From Incurvaria masculella (taxonomy: Eukaryota; Arthropoda; Insecta; Lepidoptera; Incurvariidae): DNA of 64,000 bases. The stretch is taken from the NCBI GenBank assembly GCA_946894095.1, contig OX335655.1, positions 4,154,001 through 4,218,000 on the forward strand, written 5' to 3'. Under the pieces are notes generated by a model. The model did not search any database, was not told the origin of the DNA, and was given only the letters and a program-made list of their open reading frames with translations. Below, in pieces: positions 50,712-61,288 of the stretch (the first letter of the stretch is position 1; every line of letters starts with the position of its first letter). The translations under genes were made by a program, and so were the position numbers.

Positions 50712-51495
50712 TAGATGAGTCGCGTGCTTACCAGTTAAAGGGATTTTAAAATTGTTGTATTTAATATTTTATTTTACCAATATCGGTGCACATGCACATC
50801 CAAAAAATATCGATAAAGATAATTTTGGATGCGGGACTTATCAACACTATTTTTCACCTACACATTAACAGTGCTCCTATACTGTTGCATATCGATTTTT
50901 GTCTCGCCAGCTATTGTATTGTATTGTATTGTTTATTCATCATCCATAGACAGTACACTGCACTCGGATTTGTCATATTTTAGCATTGGCCAGTTCAGCG
51001 AAACAAAACACAGCGAAGAAGAACTGGAAAGAAACTCCGCTGTTTTTTTTTTTCAACGTCCACTTAGTCTAAGTTTACAAAAGTGTTTGTCAATTATTTT
51101 AACAGAAACATAGGTAAAACACTAAATTCACATGAATACACAAAAATTTACAATCCATGCCGTATGCAACAGTTCATGACAAATATCATTTTATTTGCAA
51201 AGACAATCCCCTCCAACTAATATGTTGCCAATTGGAGCAGGCCAGTCCCCACAAACAGCACCCGTTCACGAGCATCACGCCGGGCACAGCCATTACCTCT
51301 TTCAACCATATTTTAGGGAAAGAGATAACCTGAGCCAAGCGTCACCGTAAGCAAGGACTTTTAAGCGATGCACTGCTCCAGTGGCAACACAACACTGTGA
51401 AACACTTGCACATTAGGTTTTAATACTATGAGTTTTGTCATATCAGACTTTGTTGTTCTTGTACATCCTATTTCTATGGATATGACATTATTTAT
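50712..51495. other. TMC intron 7, unannotated part
   Basis: Contains a short (GTATT)n run at 50913-50932 next to GTTTATTCATCATCCATAGA, which looks like a LINE tail, and a poly-T tract at 51041. No gene. Confidence 0.4.
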
Positions 51496-51535
51496 GTGGT
51501 ATTAGCCATCCATGTCAGGTTCCATAAAAAAAAAT
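51496..51535 (+). mobile_element. SINE 3' end fragment
   Basis: GTGGTATTAGCCATCCATGT, then CAGGTTCCATAAAAAAA. Only the last 40 bp of the SINE. Confidence 0.6.
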
Positions 51536-51643
51536 ATTAGTGGTATCAACCGTTTCTAAGGCCAACTCGCTTCTGGATTTTCCAAACTGGACATGTTTGG
51601 ATTTAAGATAAATATGAAAAGGTCGGTGTTCTGACTGTGACAG

Positions 51644-51758
51644 ACTGGAGAGCTACGGACCGCGCGCGTCCGTGTATGTGACGCTGGCCCGCACCTACCT
51701 GCTGGACGCCGCTACCCTGCTGCTTCTCCTCATATTCTGGTTCCGGAAGGAGGTCGCT
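51644..51758 (+). CDS. TMC exon 8
   Basis: Acceptor TGACTGTGACAG, donor GTCGCT followed by GTGAGT; 115 bp, phase 2 in and phase 0 out. Encodes LESYGPRASVYVTLARTYLL and a membrane helix (AATLLLLLIFWF) ending RKEVA just before the CWET segment of exon 9. Confidence 0.85.
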
Positions 51759-52198
51759 GTGAGTGTAGTCTCATTTGTTTTGTCTTATCTGTCCGTCTCG
51801 GCTCACTACTGGACGTTTGCTACCTGTAGATAATGTTTATAGGGTTTTTCTAATAACATGCGAACCTTTAGTCATCATTTGGGAACCCTCAGAATGAATA
51901 GTCTGTTTGGAGGAGCCAGAAATTTATTGTTATTATTGAAATCCATTGAGTCTTTAGATTCTAAAAAAAATACATTGCAAGCCATTCCAAAAATTTAACC
52001 TTTGTATAGTCTTATCACAATTTGGGTATTTGGGATTTTTATCCTTACTTTTTTATTGATTTATCATTTACAATTTGATATTAAATCGCTTATTGTACTA
52101 GTACATAGTATGTACTAGAATAATGAACCACACAGCATGTATAATTAATTTAACACTTTTTTACTTTTTTTCAGTTTATTAAATTTATAAAGAGGAAA
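51759..52198. other. TMC intron 8, first part
   Basis: No feature recognised. Confidence 0.4.
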
Positions 52199-52986
52199 GG
52201 TTTGATTTTTTGTTTGTTTATTTGAATTGAATAGGCTCCGAAACTACTGGACGGATTTGAAAAATTCTTTCACCGTTGGAGAGCTACAGTATATCCGAGT
52301 AACATAGGCTATATTTTATTTAAAAAAAATTAGGGATCCTTACCAAAACCCGGAGAAAGTAACCTAAGGTGCAAAAAAATACCAAGAATGTTCCTTACAT
52401 AGCGTGCGCTGCGAAAACTATTCATGATAGAACAAAATGACGTACAACAATTTTATAGAACACATCTTTATCTACAAAAAATGTCGCGACAGCAACATCT
52501 AACTATTATAGTTATGTCACAATAAGTGTGCATTTATTTTAAAATAAAAATGTTTATACCAACGCTAGAAAAGGCTCTTTATTTGTACCTAGGTATAAAT
52601 CCTTATCAAAATAAATAAATTATTATTTAAGACTGCTTCAATACCTTTATATTACTTTTTGAATTATTCGATTCGGGCATTCTATTCGAAAGATATCACG
52701 AGTTTAAAAATTAGAAAAAACTCCGCTCGGCTAGCTATGCGTTTTAGAGATTGTAGGCGTTACTCAGGGGTACGGTAGGGGAGTCAAGGCCACAAAATAA
52801 ACTAGCCGCGCGGCTCATTCCCGCTGAAATTATATCTAAGGTTTTTTTATTTCAAATATTTCAATGTAGGTATATGCTCTTTTTTTATGAACTCTACGTA
52901 AAAAGGGTTTATTTATGTATCATTGTGTCAAAATAATATTTTTTTAAATTATATTATGCCCGTGCAAAGCCAGGACGGGCTGCTAG
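52199..52986 (+). mobile_element. Helitron-like non-autonomous element
   Basis: TTTGTTTGTTTATTTGAATT, AGGCTCCGAAACTACTGGAC, GGATTTGAAAAATTCTTTCA, CCGAGTAACATAGGCTATAT, ending GTGCAAAGCCAGGACGGGCT then GCTAG: the same GC hairpin plus CTAG terminus as at 26557. No coding capacity. Confidence 0.65.
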
Positions 52987-53243
52987 TAAAGTATATTTGT
53001 CAAAAGACGGATAGTCATTACCGGAGTATTATATCTTCTACCACATTTATCTGACTGTAATTTTATTAATACAAATATGGACGTATGAAATATGGATGAG
53101 CAGAGGCGTAAATAAATCCATCGAATAGTTTATCTGGATCAAATTGAAAAATCAACCCTTGAATAAATAATATTATAAGCCATTCATAATTTACTTTGAA
53201 TTTTGTGTGTGCCTAAAATTTTTTTGTTACATTTTTATTTCAG

Positions 53244-53353
53244 TGCTGGGAAACAATGCTCGGGCAAGAGATATACCGATTAATATTGCTCGATGTCATC
53301 TTTTCTGTTATTCTCATTCCTTTGTTCGAGTTAATTCGGGGCGCGATTTATCA
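53244..53353 (+). CDS. TMC exon 9, TMC signature
   Basis: Acceptor TTTTTATTTCAG, donor ATCA followed by GTGAGT; 110 bp, phase 0 in and phase 2 out. Encodes CWETMLGQEIYRLILLDVIF, then a hydrophobic run to FELIRGAIY. The CWET-x-x-GQ-x-x-Y-(K/R)-L string is the diagnostic TMC motif and anchors the gene call. Confidence 0.92.
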
Positions 53354-53506
53354 GTGAGTTTTATTTTTGTTTTATTGTTGTGGAGATTATTGCTTTTATG
53401 ATTTCCTTTATTACAAAATTTTTTGTCATAAATCTTTCAAAGCTAAGAACAATATGTAATTGCATACTATTCAAATATTAATAGAAAGATTTTATATTTT
53501 TTCCAG

Positions 53507-53699
53507 AAAATTCTTTCCAACCCTCAATTTGGAGTTCGACATAGCGTACAACTCGCTCTGCCTCGTGTACAACCAGGCGCTGCTGTGGCTCGGCATGCTG
53601 TTCTCGCCGCTGCTGGCGGTGTTTGTCACCCTCAAGATGTTCCTCACTTTCTATGTGAAGAGAGGGGTATTGTTGCGCGTGTGTCGGCCGTCCAGGAAG
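53507..53699 (+). CDS. TMC exon 10
   Basis: Acceptor TATTTTTTCCAG, donor GGAAG followed by GTAACT; 193 bp, phase 2 in and phase 0 out. Encodes LEFDIAYNSLCLVYNQALLW, LGMLFSPLLAVFVTLKMFLT, then FYVKRG and CRPSRK, matching TMC (EFDIARNVLDLIYNQ and so on, from memory). Its 3' 160 bp and donor are repeated three and a half times directly downstream. Confidence 0.9.
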
Positions 53700-54291
53700 G
53701 TAACTTGCACTCCGACATAGCGTACAACTCACTCTGCCTTGTGCACAACCAGGCGCTGCTGTGGCTCGGCATGCTGTTCTCGCCTCTGCTGGCGGTGATT
53801 GTCACTCTCAAGATGTTCCTCACGTTCTACGTGAAGAGAGGGGTATTGTTGCGCATGTGTCGGCCATTCAGGATGGTAACTTCCACTCCGAAATAGCGTA
53901 CAACTCATTCTGCCTTGTGCACAACCAGGCGCTGCTGTGGCTCGGCATGCTGTTCTCGCCTCTGCTAGCGGTGATCGTCACTCTCAAGATGTTTCTCACG
54001 TTCTACGTGAAGAGAGGGGTATTGTTGCGCATGTGTCGGCCGTCCAGGATGGTAACTTGTACTCCGACATAGCGTACAACTAGCTCTGCCTCGTGTACAA
54101 CCAGGCGCTGCTGTGGCTCGGCATGCTGTTCTCGTCGCTGCTAGCGGTGATTGTCATCCTCAAGATGTTCCTCACATTCTACGTGAAGAGAGGGGTATTG
54201 TTGTGTGTCGGCCATCGAGGAAGGTAACTTGTACTCCGACGTAGCGTACATGTGGCTCTGCCTCGCGTATAACCAGGCGCTGCTGTGGTAG
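53700..54291 (+). repeat. 176-bp tandem array of TMC exon 10 (decayed copies)
   Basis: Units start at 53717, 53893, 54069 and 54241 (ATAGCGTAC landmark); spacing 176, 176, 176 and 172. Each carries the exon from DIAYN or EIAYN to the donor GTAACT and lacks the exon acceptor. Copies 2 and 3 stay open across the exon segment. Copy 4 has TAG in place of TCG, and copy 5 is cut after GCGCTGCTGTGG. Because 176 is not a multiple of 3, read-through of exon 10 stops at the first unit (ACATAG). Confidence 0.9.
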
Positions 54292-54874
54292 CTCCTGATT
54301 TAGTACATAGCTCTCATAGTTCGCAGTGTGATGTGGTGAGCAGATACTATAATACAATTTTAGCTGTCTGTTTGTTGATCCTTGTTTGATAAGCTTTTGA
54401 GGATCCCATCGCAAAAAGCAAAAAAAAGGAACCCTTATGGTCTGGCTCCGGTGTCTGTCGGTCACATGCATTTTGTCCCAACTGCGTTGTAAAGAGTGAG
54501 TTTGTGTTAGGAAGTGAATTAACCTAAAAATTATGGGGAAATGTATTATTATTAACGGAACTGTTATTGATACTTCCAACGAGTTAATGGGACCAACAAG
54601 ATTTTTACCAAACTAAAATGTTGTTCAAGAAGTGTGGAAACATGTATTATTTAAAAAAGTGAGTTTATATTTAGCGAAGAATTTGAACTCACTCTTACCT
54701 GAAACCCTGTTCTCCTATTAATGGTTGTTTAAAGATTCTGAAAAAAAAACCATATTGGAACACTTATGTAGTTGTGCACCAACTAATTACTTTTTAGATT
54801 TTCTTCCATGCCCAGCAGTGATGGGGCCCTTGGCACGTGAACACGTTCACGTTTGACCGGTTATTTTTTTACAG
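54292..54874. other. TMC intron 10, remaining part
   Basis: No feature recognised beyond a normal pyrimidine tract before exon 11. Confidence 0.4.
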
Positions 54875-54969
54875 GTGTGGCGAGCAGCCCAGACGCAGAC
54901 AGTGCTCAATATGCTGCAGTTTCTGAGCCTTCTTGGAACCTTATTTGTGCTCGCATACTTCTTTATTAG
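54875..54969 (+). CDS. TMC exon 11
   Basis: Acceptor TTTTTTTACAG, donor ATTAG followed by GTGCGT; 95 bp, phase 0 in and phase 2 out. Encodes VWRAAQTQTVLNMLQFLSLL, then GTLFVLAYFFI: the W-R-A-x-Q-T motif and a transmembrane helix. Confidence 0.88.
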
Positions 54970-55228
54970 GTGCGTATGTCGGTGCAACCAAACATTTTAA
55001 ATGTTATACCCACATTCAATAACATTAAAAGGAATAGCACTAGAGATACGCCAGGCCATGGCGTTGCCGAGTGTTTGCCCATATAGGCAAACACCATACA
55101 ACGAGCCCATAGCAATGTTGACTCGCTGGAGGAAAATATAATATAATTTATTTGCACATTTTAAACAAAAAAAATTGCAAAAGGAAGACTTAATTCCCAA
55201 TGGCTTTCTCTACCAGTATACCTTAGGG

Positions 55229-56700
55229 ATATTTATTTATTTATTTATAATAAGGCACACCAACAGTACACACGCATAGTTTACAATAAAATATAATTAA
55301 ATATACTCCAATGGTTGAGTAATACTCTCACATGGTATGAGCACCTATTATAGGTGTACACAGCATTCAAGTACAGAATTGTTCTGTGAACGCAAACAAA
55401 TTTACAAAATACTGAAAAAAAAAGAAAACAATACTATAAATGTAGAAAAAAAAAATACAAAACATGACGAAAAAGCTTTACAATATGCATCTTAATTAAC
55501 TAACTTTATTATTAGTAATCTAGAACTTAACAAATTAGGAATAAAATAATTATAAAAGGCATAAATTCCTGACATATGGTTAATAATAAAGTCAGACACT
55601 GTCGGCAAGGTGATTAAGAATTTTTCTTTTAAATATCAAGGTGCTGTTGTTAAATATGTCAACATCAGTTAAGTTGGAAATGCAGTTGTACAATTTACAG
55701 ATCCTGGGAATAGTGGAGTGGATACCGAAATTAGAATGTGATGTAGGAATAGAAAAAAATGGGTGAATAATGAGTCCTAGTGTTGGGCGTGGAATTTTTA
55801 TTTGGAGTTTGACAAGAATATCTGCGGCATTCAGGGTACCATTAACCAATTTTTGTATGAAAAGAAGGTCGAGCATTTGCCTTCGGTGACACGGGGAGAT
55901 CATTTTGAAATGGCACAGACGGGTAGAATAGGGACACCTATGACTGAGCCCGGGAGTGCTAAAAGCGAGGTGTCTTGTGAATGCACGCTGCAGCCGTTCA
56001 ATCCTATCATCATATACCTTGTAGCAGGGATTCCAAACTGCACTTGCACATTCGAGATTGCTTCTAACAAGAACGTTAAGGTGGCCCAACCCGGCGGGAC
56101 TAACTCAATCGCGGGCACGGTACAAAACCGTGCTGTTGCGCTCTGGGACCTTCTCTGTTTCAAAGAAAAAAACAGGCTTCGTGATAAGGAAGATGCGACA
56201 TGTGCAAAAAAGACAATGTGCATAGTTTATGATTTGGTAAGATTTACGAACATTTTAATTACAAAACGACTTATAGCTAAAAGTTAACCACGACCACTGT
56301 AGTCAAATATCTAACCAAAACCAAATAGATTACAAATCTTGATTAAATAAGCTATGTCTGATGTGATGACTAATCTTTTTAAGATATTCTCACTTTATCA
56401 TTGCGTAATCTACCTCCAAAGTTATTGTATAAAACGCGCGAAAAATCCGAACTTTCGGACCTTATAACTTAGAAACCAAACACAATTTTACAATGCCAAC
56501 GTTCATCAGACATCTAGTTCGTTATAAAACCAATCATTTTCAATGCTTTCTTAGCTACGCTGTCTGTATGGTACGAAAACTTTAGACGGGTGTCAAGGAT
56601 AACCCCAAGGTCACGAATTTGGTTAACTTCATCAACATTCTCGCGACCTATACTGTACACGGACTCAATTTTGCGCTCCCGCCTCGTGATATCACGAAAG
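55229..56700 (-). mobile_element. LINE fragment split by a TTAA MITE
   Basis: Minus strand. It ends in (AAAT)n (TTTA repeats at 55229-55245) after a 3' UTR of about 350 bp. RT C-terminal coding runs in two blocks: about 56700-56520 (RDLGVILDTRLKFSYHTDSV, AKKALKMIGFI) and 56075-55592 (SNLECASAVWNPCYKVYDDR, IERLQRAFTRHLAF, CHRRQMLDLLFIQKLVNG). The MITE at 56076 separates them. CR1/Kiri-like by its C-terminal pattern; the exact clade is uncertain. Confidence 0.75.
56076..56520 (+). mobile_element. TTAA-flanked MITE, copy 3, nested in LINE
   Basis: Starts TTAAGGTGGCCCAACCCGGC, shares GCGCTCTGGGACCTTCTCTG and AAAATCCGAACTTTCGGACC with copy 2, and stops at CATCTAGTTCG. About 100 bp of the right end, including the second inverted repeat, are missing. 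Confidence 0.75.
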
Positions 56701-56940
56701 CATATTCGTACGTAGCAAAAAAAGTAATAGAGAATGTAATAACACTTAACTAATTGACAAATTTGTAAAATTTGCTATATACACAGAATATACTATGGAA
56801 AAATGGAATAGTTGTAAAATGAATATCTTTCCAAGCAAGTATCTCAAGAAATGTCAAGTCAAAAGATGGGGTGATAGAAGACTGTTGTACTTCTACACAT
56901 AGTGAGAAGGGAGGAGGGGGGAATCTTAGCCACTTTTACA

Positions 56941-57230
56941 TAAAAAACCGGTCAAGTGCGAGTCGGACTCGCACACGAATAGTTCCGTACTATCGTACAA
57001 GATTTATCACAAAAAAATATCATTTTTTTTATTTTTATTATTTTTTAATTTTACCTATTTGTTGTTATAGCGGCAAAATAAATATACACTTTGTGAACAT
57101 TTTAGTTGCCTATCTATTACGGTTCAAAAGGTATCCAGCACAGCACCGTGACAAACGGACGGACGGATGGACAGCGGAGTCTTAGTAATAGGGTTCAGTT
57201 GGCACCATTTGGGTACGGAAGCCTAAAAAC
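56941..57230 (+). mobile_element. (GTCY)n element, short array
   Basis: AAAAAACCGGTCAAGTGCGA, TTGTTGTTATAGCGGCAAAA, ACAAACGGACGGACGGATGG, ending GGGTACGGAAGCCTAA. The array is only about four units long. Confidence 0.75.
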
Positions 57231-57501
57231 GATAGAGCCGGCGACTGAGTTCACTTACAAATTCGCTTACTACTACTACACTTAAGAACACTAACACGTA
57301 AGAACTTCACAGGACGCTATCTAATGCAACAAACATTGATGTTGCTAGTCCCGAATTCGTAAGAGAACGAACCACAGTTAGACGTTTTCCACTAACTCGT
57401 GTCAGGCTGCCGCCATACTAATAGCTTTCAATCGCTCCTCCTGTCATTCCATGCACGCTATAACAAACATACTCGCTCCACAACATCGATGTCGGTGGCA
57501 G

Positions 57502-57660
57502 CTCGTCGTCGCAGCAGTGCGGCCCGTTCCAGGAGTACCAGAGCGTGTGGATGGTGGTGACGGAGGGCCTGCTGAGCCTATCGCAGCGGCCCGCCCTCCT
57601 GCGCCTCCTGACCTTCCTCACGCGGCCGGGCGTCATCGGGATCGTGCTGATCTTCCTGTG
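57502..57660 (+). CDS. TMC exon 12
   Basis: The acceptor ATGTCGGTGGCAG is the only one of two nearby CAGs that keeps phase 2; donor CTGTG followed by GTGAGC. 159 bp, phase 2 on both sides. Encodes SSSSQQCGPFQEYQSVWMVV, then LLSLSQRPALLRLLTFLTRP and a membrane helix GVIGIVLIFL. CGPF is a common TMC motif. A pyrimidine tract is weak here, so the exact acceptor is less sure than elsewhere. Confidence 0.8.
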
Positions 57661-57763
57661 GTGAGCGTTCCTGCTGTCGTTATTGGTTATGCTCATAAGT
57701 AGTGAATACCGAGAAGCTGCAGAAGCTGCCACTCTATAAAAATCATATCAATTCACTGATGGT

Positions 57764-57872
57764 GAAGTTTCTTTGCGGGTTCTTCTTTACTGGGTTGATC
57801 GAATCCATGGATCTTTGTGACGTAACTTAGTGTAGTTTGACTACCAAAAAGTTTAAATAAATGAAAAAAATG
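57764..57872 (+). mobile_element. Repeat family F, copy at 57.8 kb
   Basis: GTGAAGTTTCTTTGCGGGTT, TTGATCGAATCCATGGATCT, TAGTGTAGTTTGACTACC, TTAAATAAATG. Same as 44363 and the split copy at 33178. Confidence 0.6.
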
Positions 57873-58036
57873 GTGAGTGAAAGAAGGATTGAACACAATT
57901 GATTGTATTGATGGACAAAACACACTTTTGCATATCCCATTCAAGTCCCATTCAAGTCGATTCTCTTGAAATTTTGTGAGCAAGTTCGATAATTTTGTGG
58001 AAGATTTTTTAAATTTTGTAAAATGGCGGAGATATT

Positions 58037-58580
58037 TCAAAACAAAACCGGCTAAGTGCGAGTCGGACTCGGTCATAAAGGGTTTCGTACCATCGCACTA
58101 TATTGAGCACAACAACAGTTTTGTCAGCCTCAGTGGCCCAGTGGCGCGACACTTCGGCGATCGCTCTCCAAAGTTAAGCAACGCTGGGTCCGGTCTGGTC
58201 TTGGATTGGTGACCATTCGACCGTTGAGAGAGGCTGGCCGTGGTTCGGATTCCACGTTAAGCTGTAGGTCCCCTTCCTCACTTACTAGGTGGTAGGGTTT
58301 ATCCCGCCCGGGTTGGTACCATCGCATTGGATGAACGATGGTCGAAGCGGCAATGAAAATTGTCCGTGTTTTCCATCCAGTTCAATGTAGCCGTGCAATA
58401 TAAGGAAGGTCCTGGCATGGCACCTAGTTCCCATGTGGTGTGTTGGGCTAATACCATGACAGAACTTGTGGTATTAGCCATCCATGTCCAGTCACAAAAA
58501 AAAAAAAAAACAAAATCACCTTTTTTTTGTATGGCTACCTTAAATTTTTATTATTTTTTAATTTTACCAATTTTTTTTGT
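58037..58580 (+). mobile_element. (GTCY)n element interrupted by a SINE
   Basis: Left part AAAACCGGCTAAGTGCGAGT, then TTCGTACCATCGCAC (58037-58115). Right part CACCTTTTTTTTGTATGGCT and TTTTTATTATTTTTTAATTT (58512-58570). The SINE at 58121 fills the gap. The array itself is absent. Confidence 0.7.
58121..58511 (+). mobile_element. Full-length SINE with 5S rRNA-like head
   Basis: Head: CTCCAAAGTTAAGCAACGCT, GGGTCCGGTCTGGTCTTGGA and TTGGTGACC closely follow the 3' half of insect 5S rRNA (GAAGTTAAGCAACGTCGGGC, then TTGGATGGGTGACC, as I remember it). Body: GTTCGGATTCCACG, CCCGCCCGGGTTGGTACC, GGAAGGTCCTGGCATGG. Tail: GTCACA then 14 or more A. Body and tail are the same as in the tRNA-headed copies. 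Confidence 0.85.
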
Positions 58581-58713
58581 TTTTTTTCCTCTTTTATTGC
58601 AATCTGTCTTTTTGTTTTGTTTTTTTTTAGACATTGAGACATTCAGCGATAGGTTTGATATGTAAGTGGTCTTGGGAGTCACATATCCACTGATATATGC
58701 TCATTCTATAACT

Positions 58714-59680
58714 CTATAGGAGATCTTGTGGAGCTCTTCTCTTAAGCCTTGAGAATGTTACTTTTGGTGGCATTCTCCTTCTATAGTTTTCAGTTTTGAC
58801 TTTAATTTCTTCCTTCACTGTTGTAATACCCAGATCTCGATGCAAATTGTGGTTTGTTACATAATAAGGTGCGTTTGTTATCATGCGCAGCATTTTCGAT
58901 TTGAAGCGTTGGATAATCTCTATATTAGAGTTAGATGCGGTACCCCAAAGTTCGACACCATATATCCAAATGGGTTTGAGGATGCATTTATATAGAAGCA
59001 ATTTATTTTCTATGGACACATGAGACTTATTTCACATAAGCCAGTACATGCTTCTGAGTTTGATGCTCAAAGCCTTGCGCTTTGTGAAGATGTGCTTTTT
59101 CCATGTGAGACGCCTGTCTAAATATAAACCCAAGTACTAAGCTTCATTAGCCTGTGGAATTTGAATTCCGTTTAAAACCACTGGTGGGCAAGTGTCTAGT
59201 CTGGTGGTAAATGAAACTTGGACAGATTTTGTCTCATTTACCTTGATACGCCACATTTTGAGCCAGTCTGATATGTTACTCATTAGTACCTATCATTACT
59301 TCTTCTGTCAAAGGAAGGTCAGAGGTAAACAGAAGATATAGGGTTGGGCCCATCACGCTGCCCTGTGGCACTCCAGCATTTATGTTGTGTAGATGTGTGA
59401 TGGCTACACCCTGTTTGACAAAGAAGTACCTGTGGCTGAGGTATGATTGTATAAATAAGTAGTAATTTATCGGCAGTGATTTCTTGATTTTATACAGGAG
59501 GCCCTTATGCCACACCCTGTCAAACGCCTGTGATATGTCCAGAAAGGCTGCTGCATAATATTTTGTTTTGTTCAAAGGTTGTGTATATGTTATCTATGAG
59601 TCTGTGTATTTGCGCAAATTTGTGCAACTTTCCATTGGGGGGGTACGAATCCTCTGCATAGTATTGCATTGTACAGTTAA
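58714..59680 (-). pseudogene. Jockey-like RT domain remnants
   Basis: Blocks in order: LYNAILCRGFVPPQWKVAQI, then (after deletion and frameshift) AAAFLDISQAFDRVWHKGLL, NAGVPQGSVMGPTLYLLFTS, and after more breaks KLLLYKCILKPIWIYGVELW, GTASNSNIEIIQRF, APYYVTNHNLHRDLGI. The YxDD box region is lost or out of frame. Related to the fragments at 17475 and 35655. Confidence 0.78.
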
Positions 59681-59687
59681 GTTAGGA

Positions 59688-59833
59688 AGGTGATTCCGAA
59701 CCGTGGAGCAGCTCGCATTCGTGACGAAATGCACTTATCGAACTCTGAAAGAGAAAGACAGTGGTGCAAGTTGGTATCGAACCCGGGCCTCTGGTACGCT
59801 AGGCCAGTCCCCGCGCCACTAGGCTACGAGCCG
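59688..59833 (-). mobile_element. SINE head and 5' body with clear tRNA boxes
   Basis: Minus sense: CTCGTAGCCTAGTGGCGCGG (A-box side) and CCCGGGTTCGATACCAA (B box), then ACTTGCACCACTGTCTTTCT and GCGAGCTGCTCCACGGTTCG. Inserted in the Jockey-like LINE. The best tRNA-like head in the window. Confidence 0.78.
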
Positions 59834-61288
59834 CTCAAATGCTTCGGCCTTTTCAACATCGCTTTTTGCCCACGTGTTGTCTTCTTTGCGTATAGGGGGT
59901 TGTTGAACTATAGGTTGCTTCAGTTTCTTAGTGGCTTTCCAAAGTGAATAGTCTGTGGAAGATGTTGCATCCAAATTTTGCAGATAGGTCTTGACTTCTT
60001 GGTTTCGTTCTTCTCTCTGTATCATATTCAGCTGTGCTGAAAGCTTATTGAATTTCGCTTTATCTGCTGGGTTTTTAGTCTGTTGCCAGGTTTTCCTCGA
60101 CTGTCGCCTTTCTGCAATCTTTGCTCTTATTGTGAAGGAACACTGAGGAATAGAGGGGCTAGCAGATTTTGGAGTCGAATTCCATGCCCCTTGCTGGATG
60201 CAGTTGTTGAAGTGTTCCACAGCTTCTATTATTTCATCGTCTGTCTTTAGGGAAATATCTGTGTTGATAGTGGCGTACACTTGTTGCTGAAAGCTATGCC
60301 AGTTGGTTTTAAAGGTGTGTAGTCTGCACGGTTTTGTGGTAGGTATTATTTTCTTGCTCACAGTTAGTGATACTGCTGAGTGGTCAGAAAACAAATCAAA
60401 GCAGGATTCACACTTGACATATGTATTTGCAAAGCCCTTATTAATGTAATAGTCCACTAAATCTGGGACCTTCTTTGGATCTGTGGGCCAGTATGTTGGC
60501 TCTCCTGTGGAAATTACATTAAGATTTTGTGCTTTTGTTGCAAACAGAAGCTGTTTGCCCTTAGTGGTGATGAGCCGTGAACCCCTTGGCGATTCGATTT
60601 GTAGAAGATTTTTCATAGTGGCCATTTGTTGCATCATTTGATGGAGCATTTCTGTCAGCTGTCGCGTTGTGAGGTTTTCGTTTGCACTTGATGTTTCCTT
60701 TTCATTATGTGTGGGGTTTTCATTACTCTTAGTAGCTTGGGCGTATGTGGTTTCAGGGCGTGTTTTTCCCATGGGTGCAGCTGTTTGTTGGATATTATCG
60801 TCTTGTTTAGTGGTTACCTGTGGCTTTTTTCTTAGGGCTGGGTACCGCTTGTTTTGGAGCTCTTTATAGACCAAGCAACCTTTATAATTAGCTGGGTGGT
60901 TTCCTTCACATAGTATGCATTTTACATCATCAGGTCTGCCCTTTTTCTGGCAGTTTGCCAAAGTGTGATCACCAGCACACTTTATGCATTTGGGTTTGCG
61001 ACGACAGTATGATTTCGTGTGACCGTATGCTTGGCAATTAGCACATTGTGGTAGCTCTCGTTTAACACGCGGTGGTTTGAAGACTATGCGGCAGTGGCAC
61101 AAAGCTTTAATATCATAGACAGATTTATTGTTTTCCTTTGGTTGCAATTCTATGATGAACATCGATAGAGGTTTGTTGGTTTGCCTTTGTTTCATGTTCC
61201 AAATGTTTGCAACATTGTGTCCAAGTTCCATAAGGGCATTTTTTATCTCTCCTAAGTCGGTTGATGGGTGCATATTTTTTAATACCAC
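59834..61288 (-). pseudogene. Jockey-like gag fused in frame to half an endonuclease
   Basis: One long open frame of about 485 residues from an internal Met. The N-part is gag with three zinc knuckles: CANCQAYGHTKSYC, CIKCAGDHTLANC and CILCEGNHPANYKGC. It then passes without a stop into SPRGSRLITTKGKQLLFATK, NLNVISTGEPTYWPTD and CFDLFSDHSAVSLTV, the C-terminal half of the element's endonuclease with its SDH motif. The N-terminal half of the endonuclease and the gag stop are deleted. The linker to RT follows (KIAERRQSRKTWQQTKNPAD). The frame then runs into the SINE and ends. Confidence 0.82.

Noticed and set aside
53717..54223. Mutually exclusive alternative exons of TMC
   Set aside because: The repeated units lack acceptor sites, the 176-bp period breaks the frame, and unit 4 has a stop; decay fits better than regulated exon choice.
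58125..58230. Possible 5S rRNA gene
   Set aside because: Only the 3' half resembles 5S rRNA and it runs straight into a SINE body with a poly-A tail.
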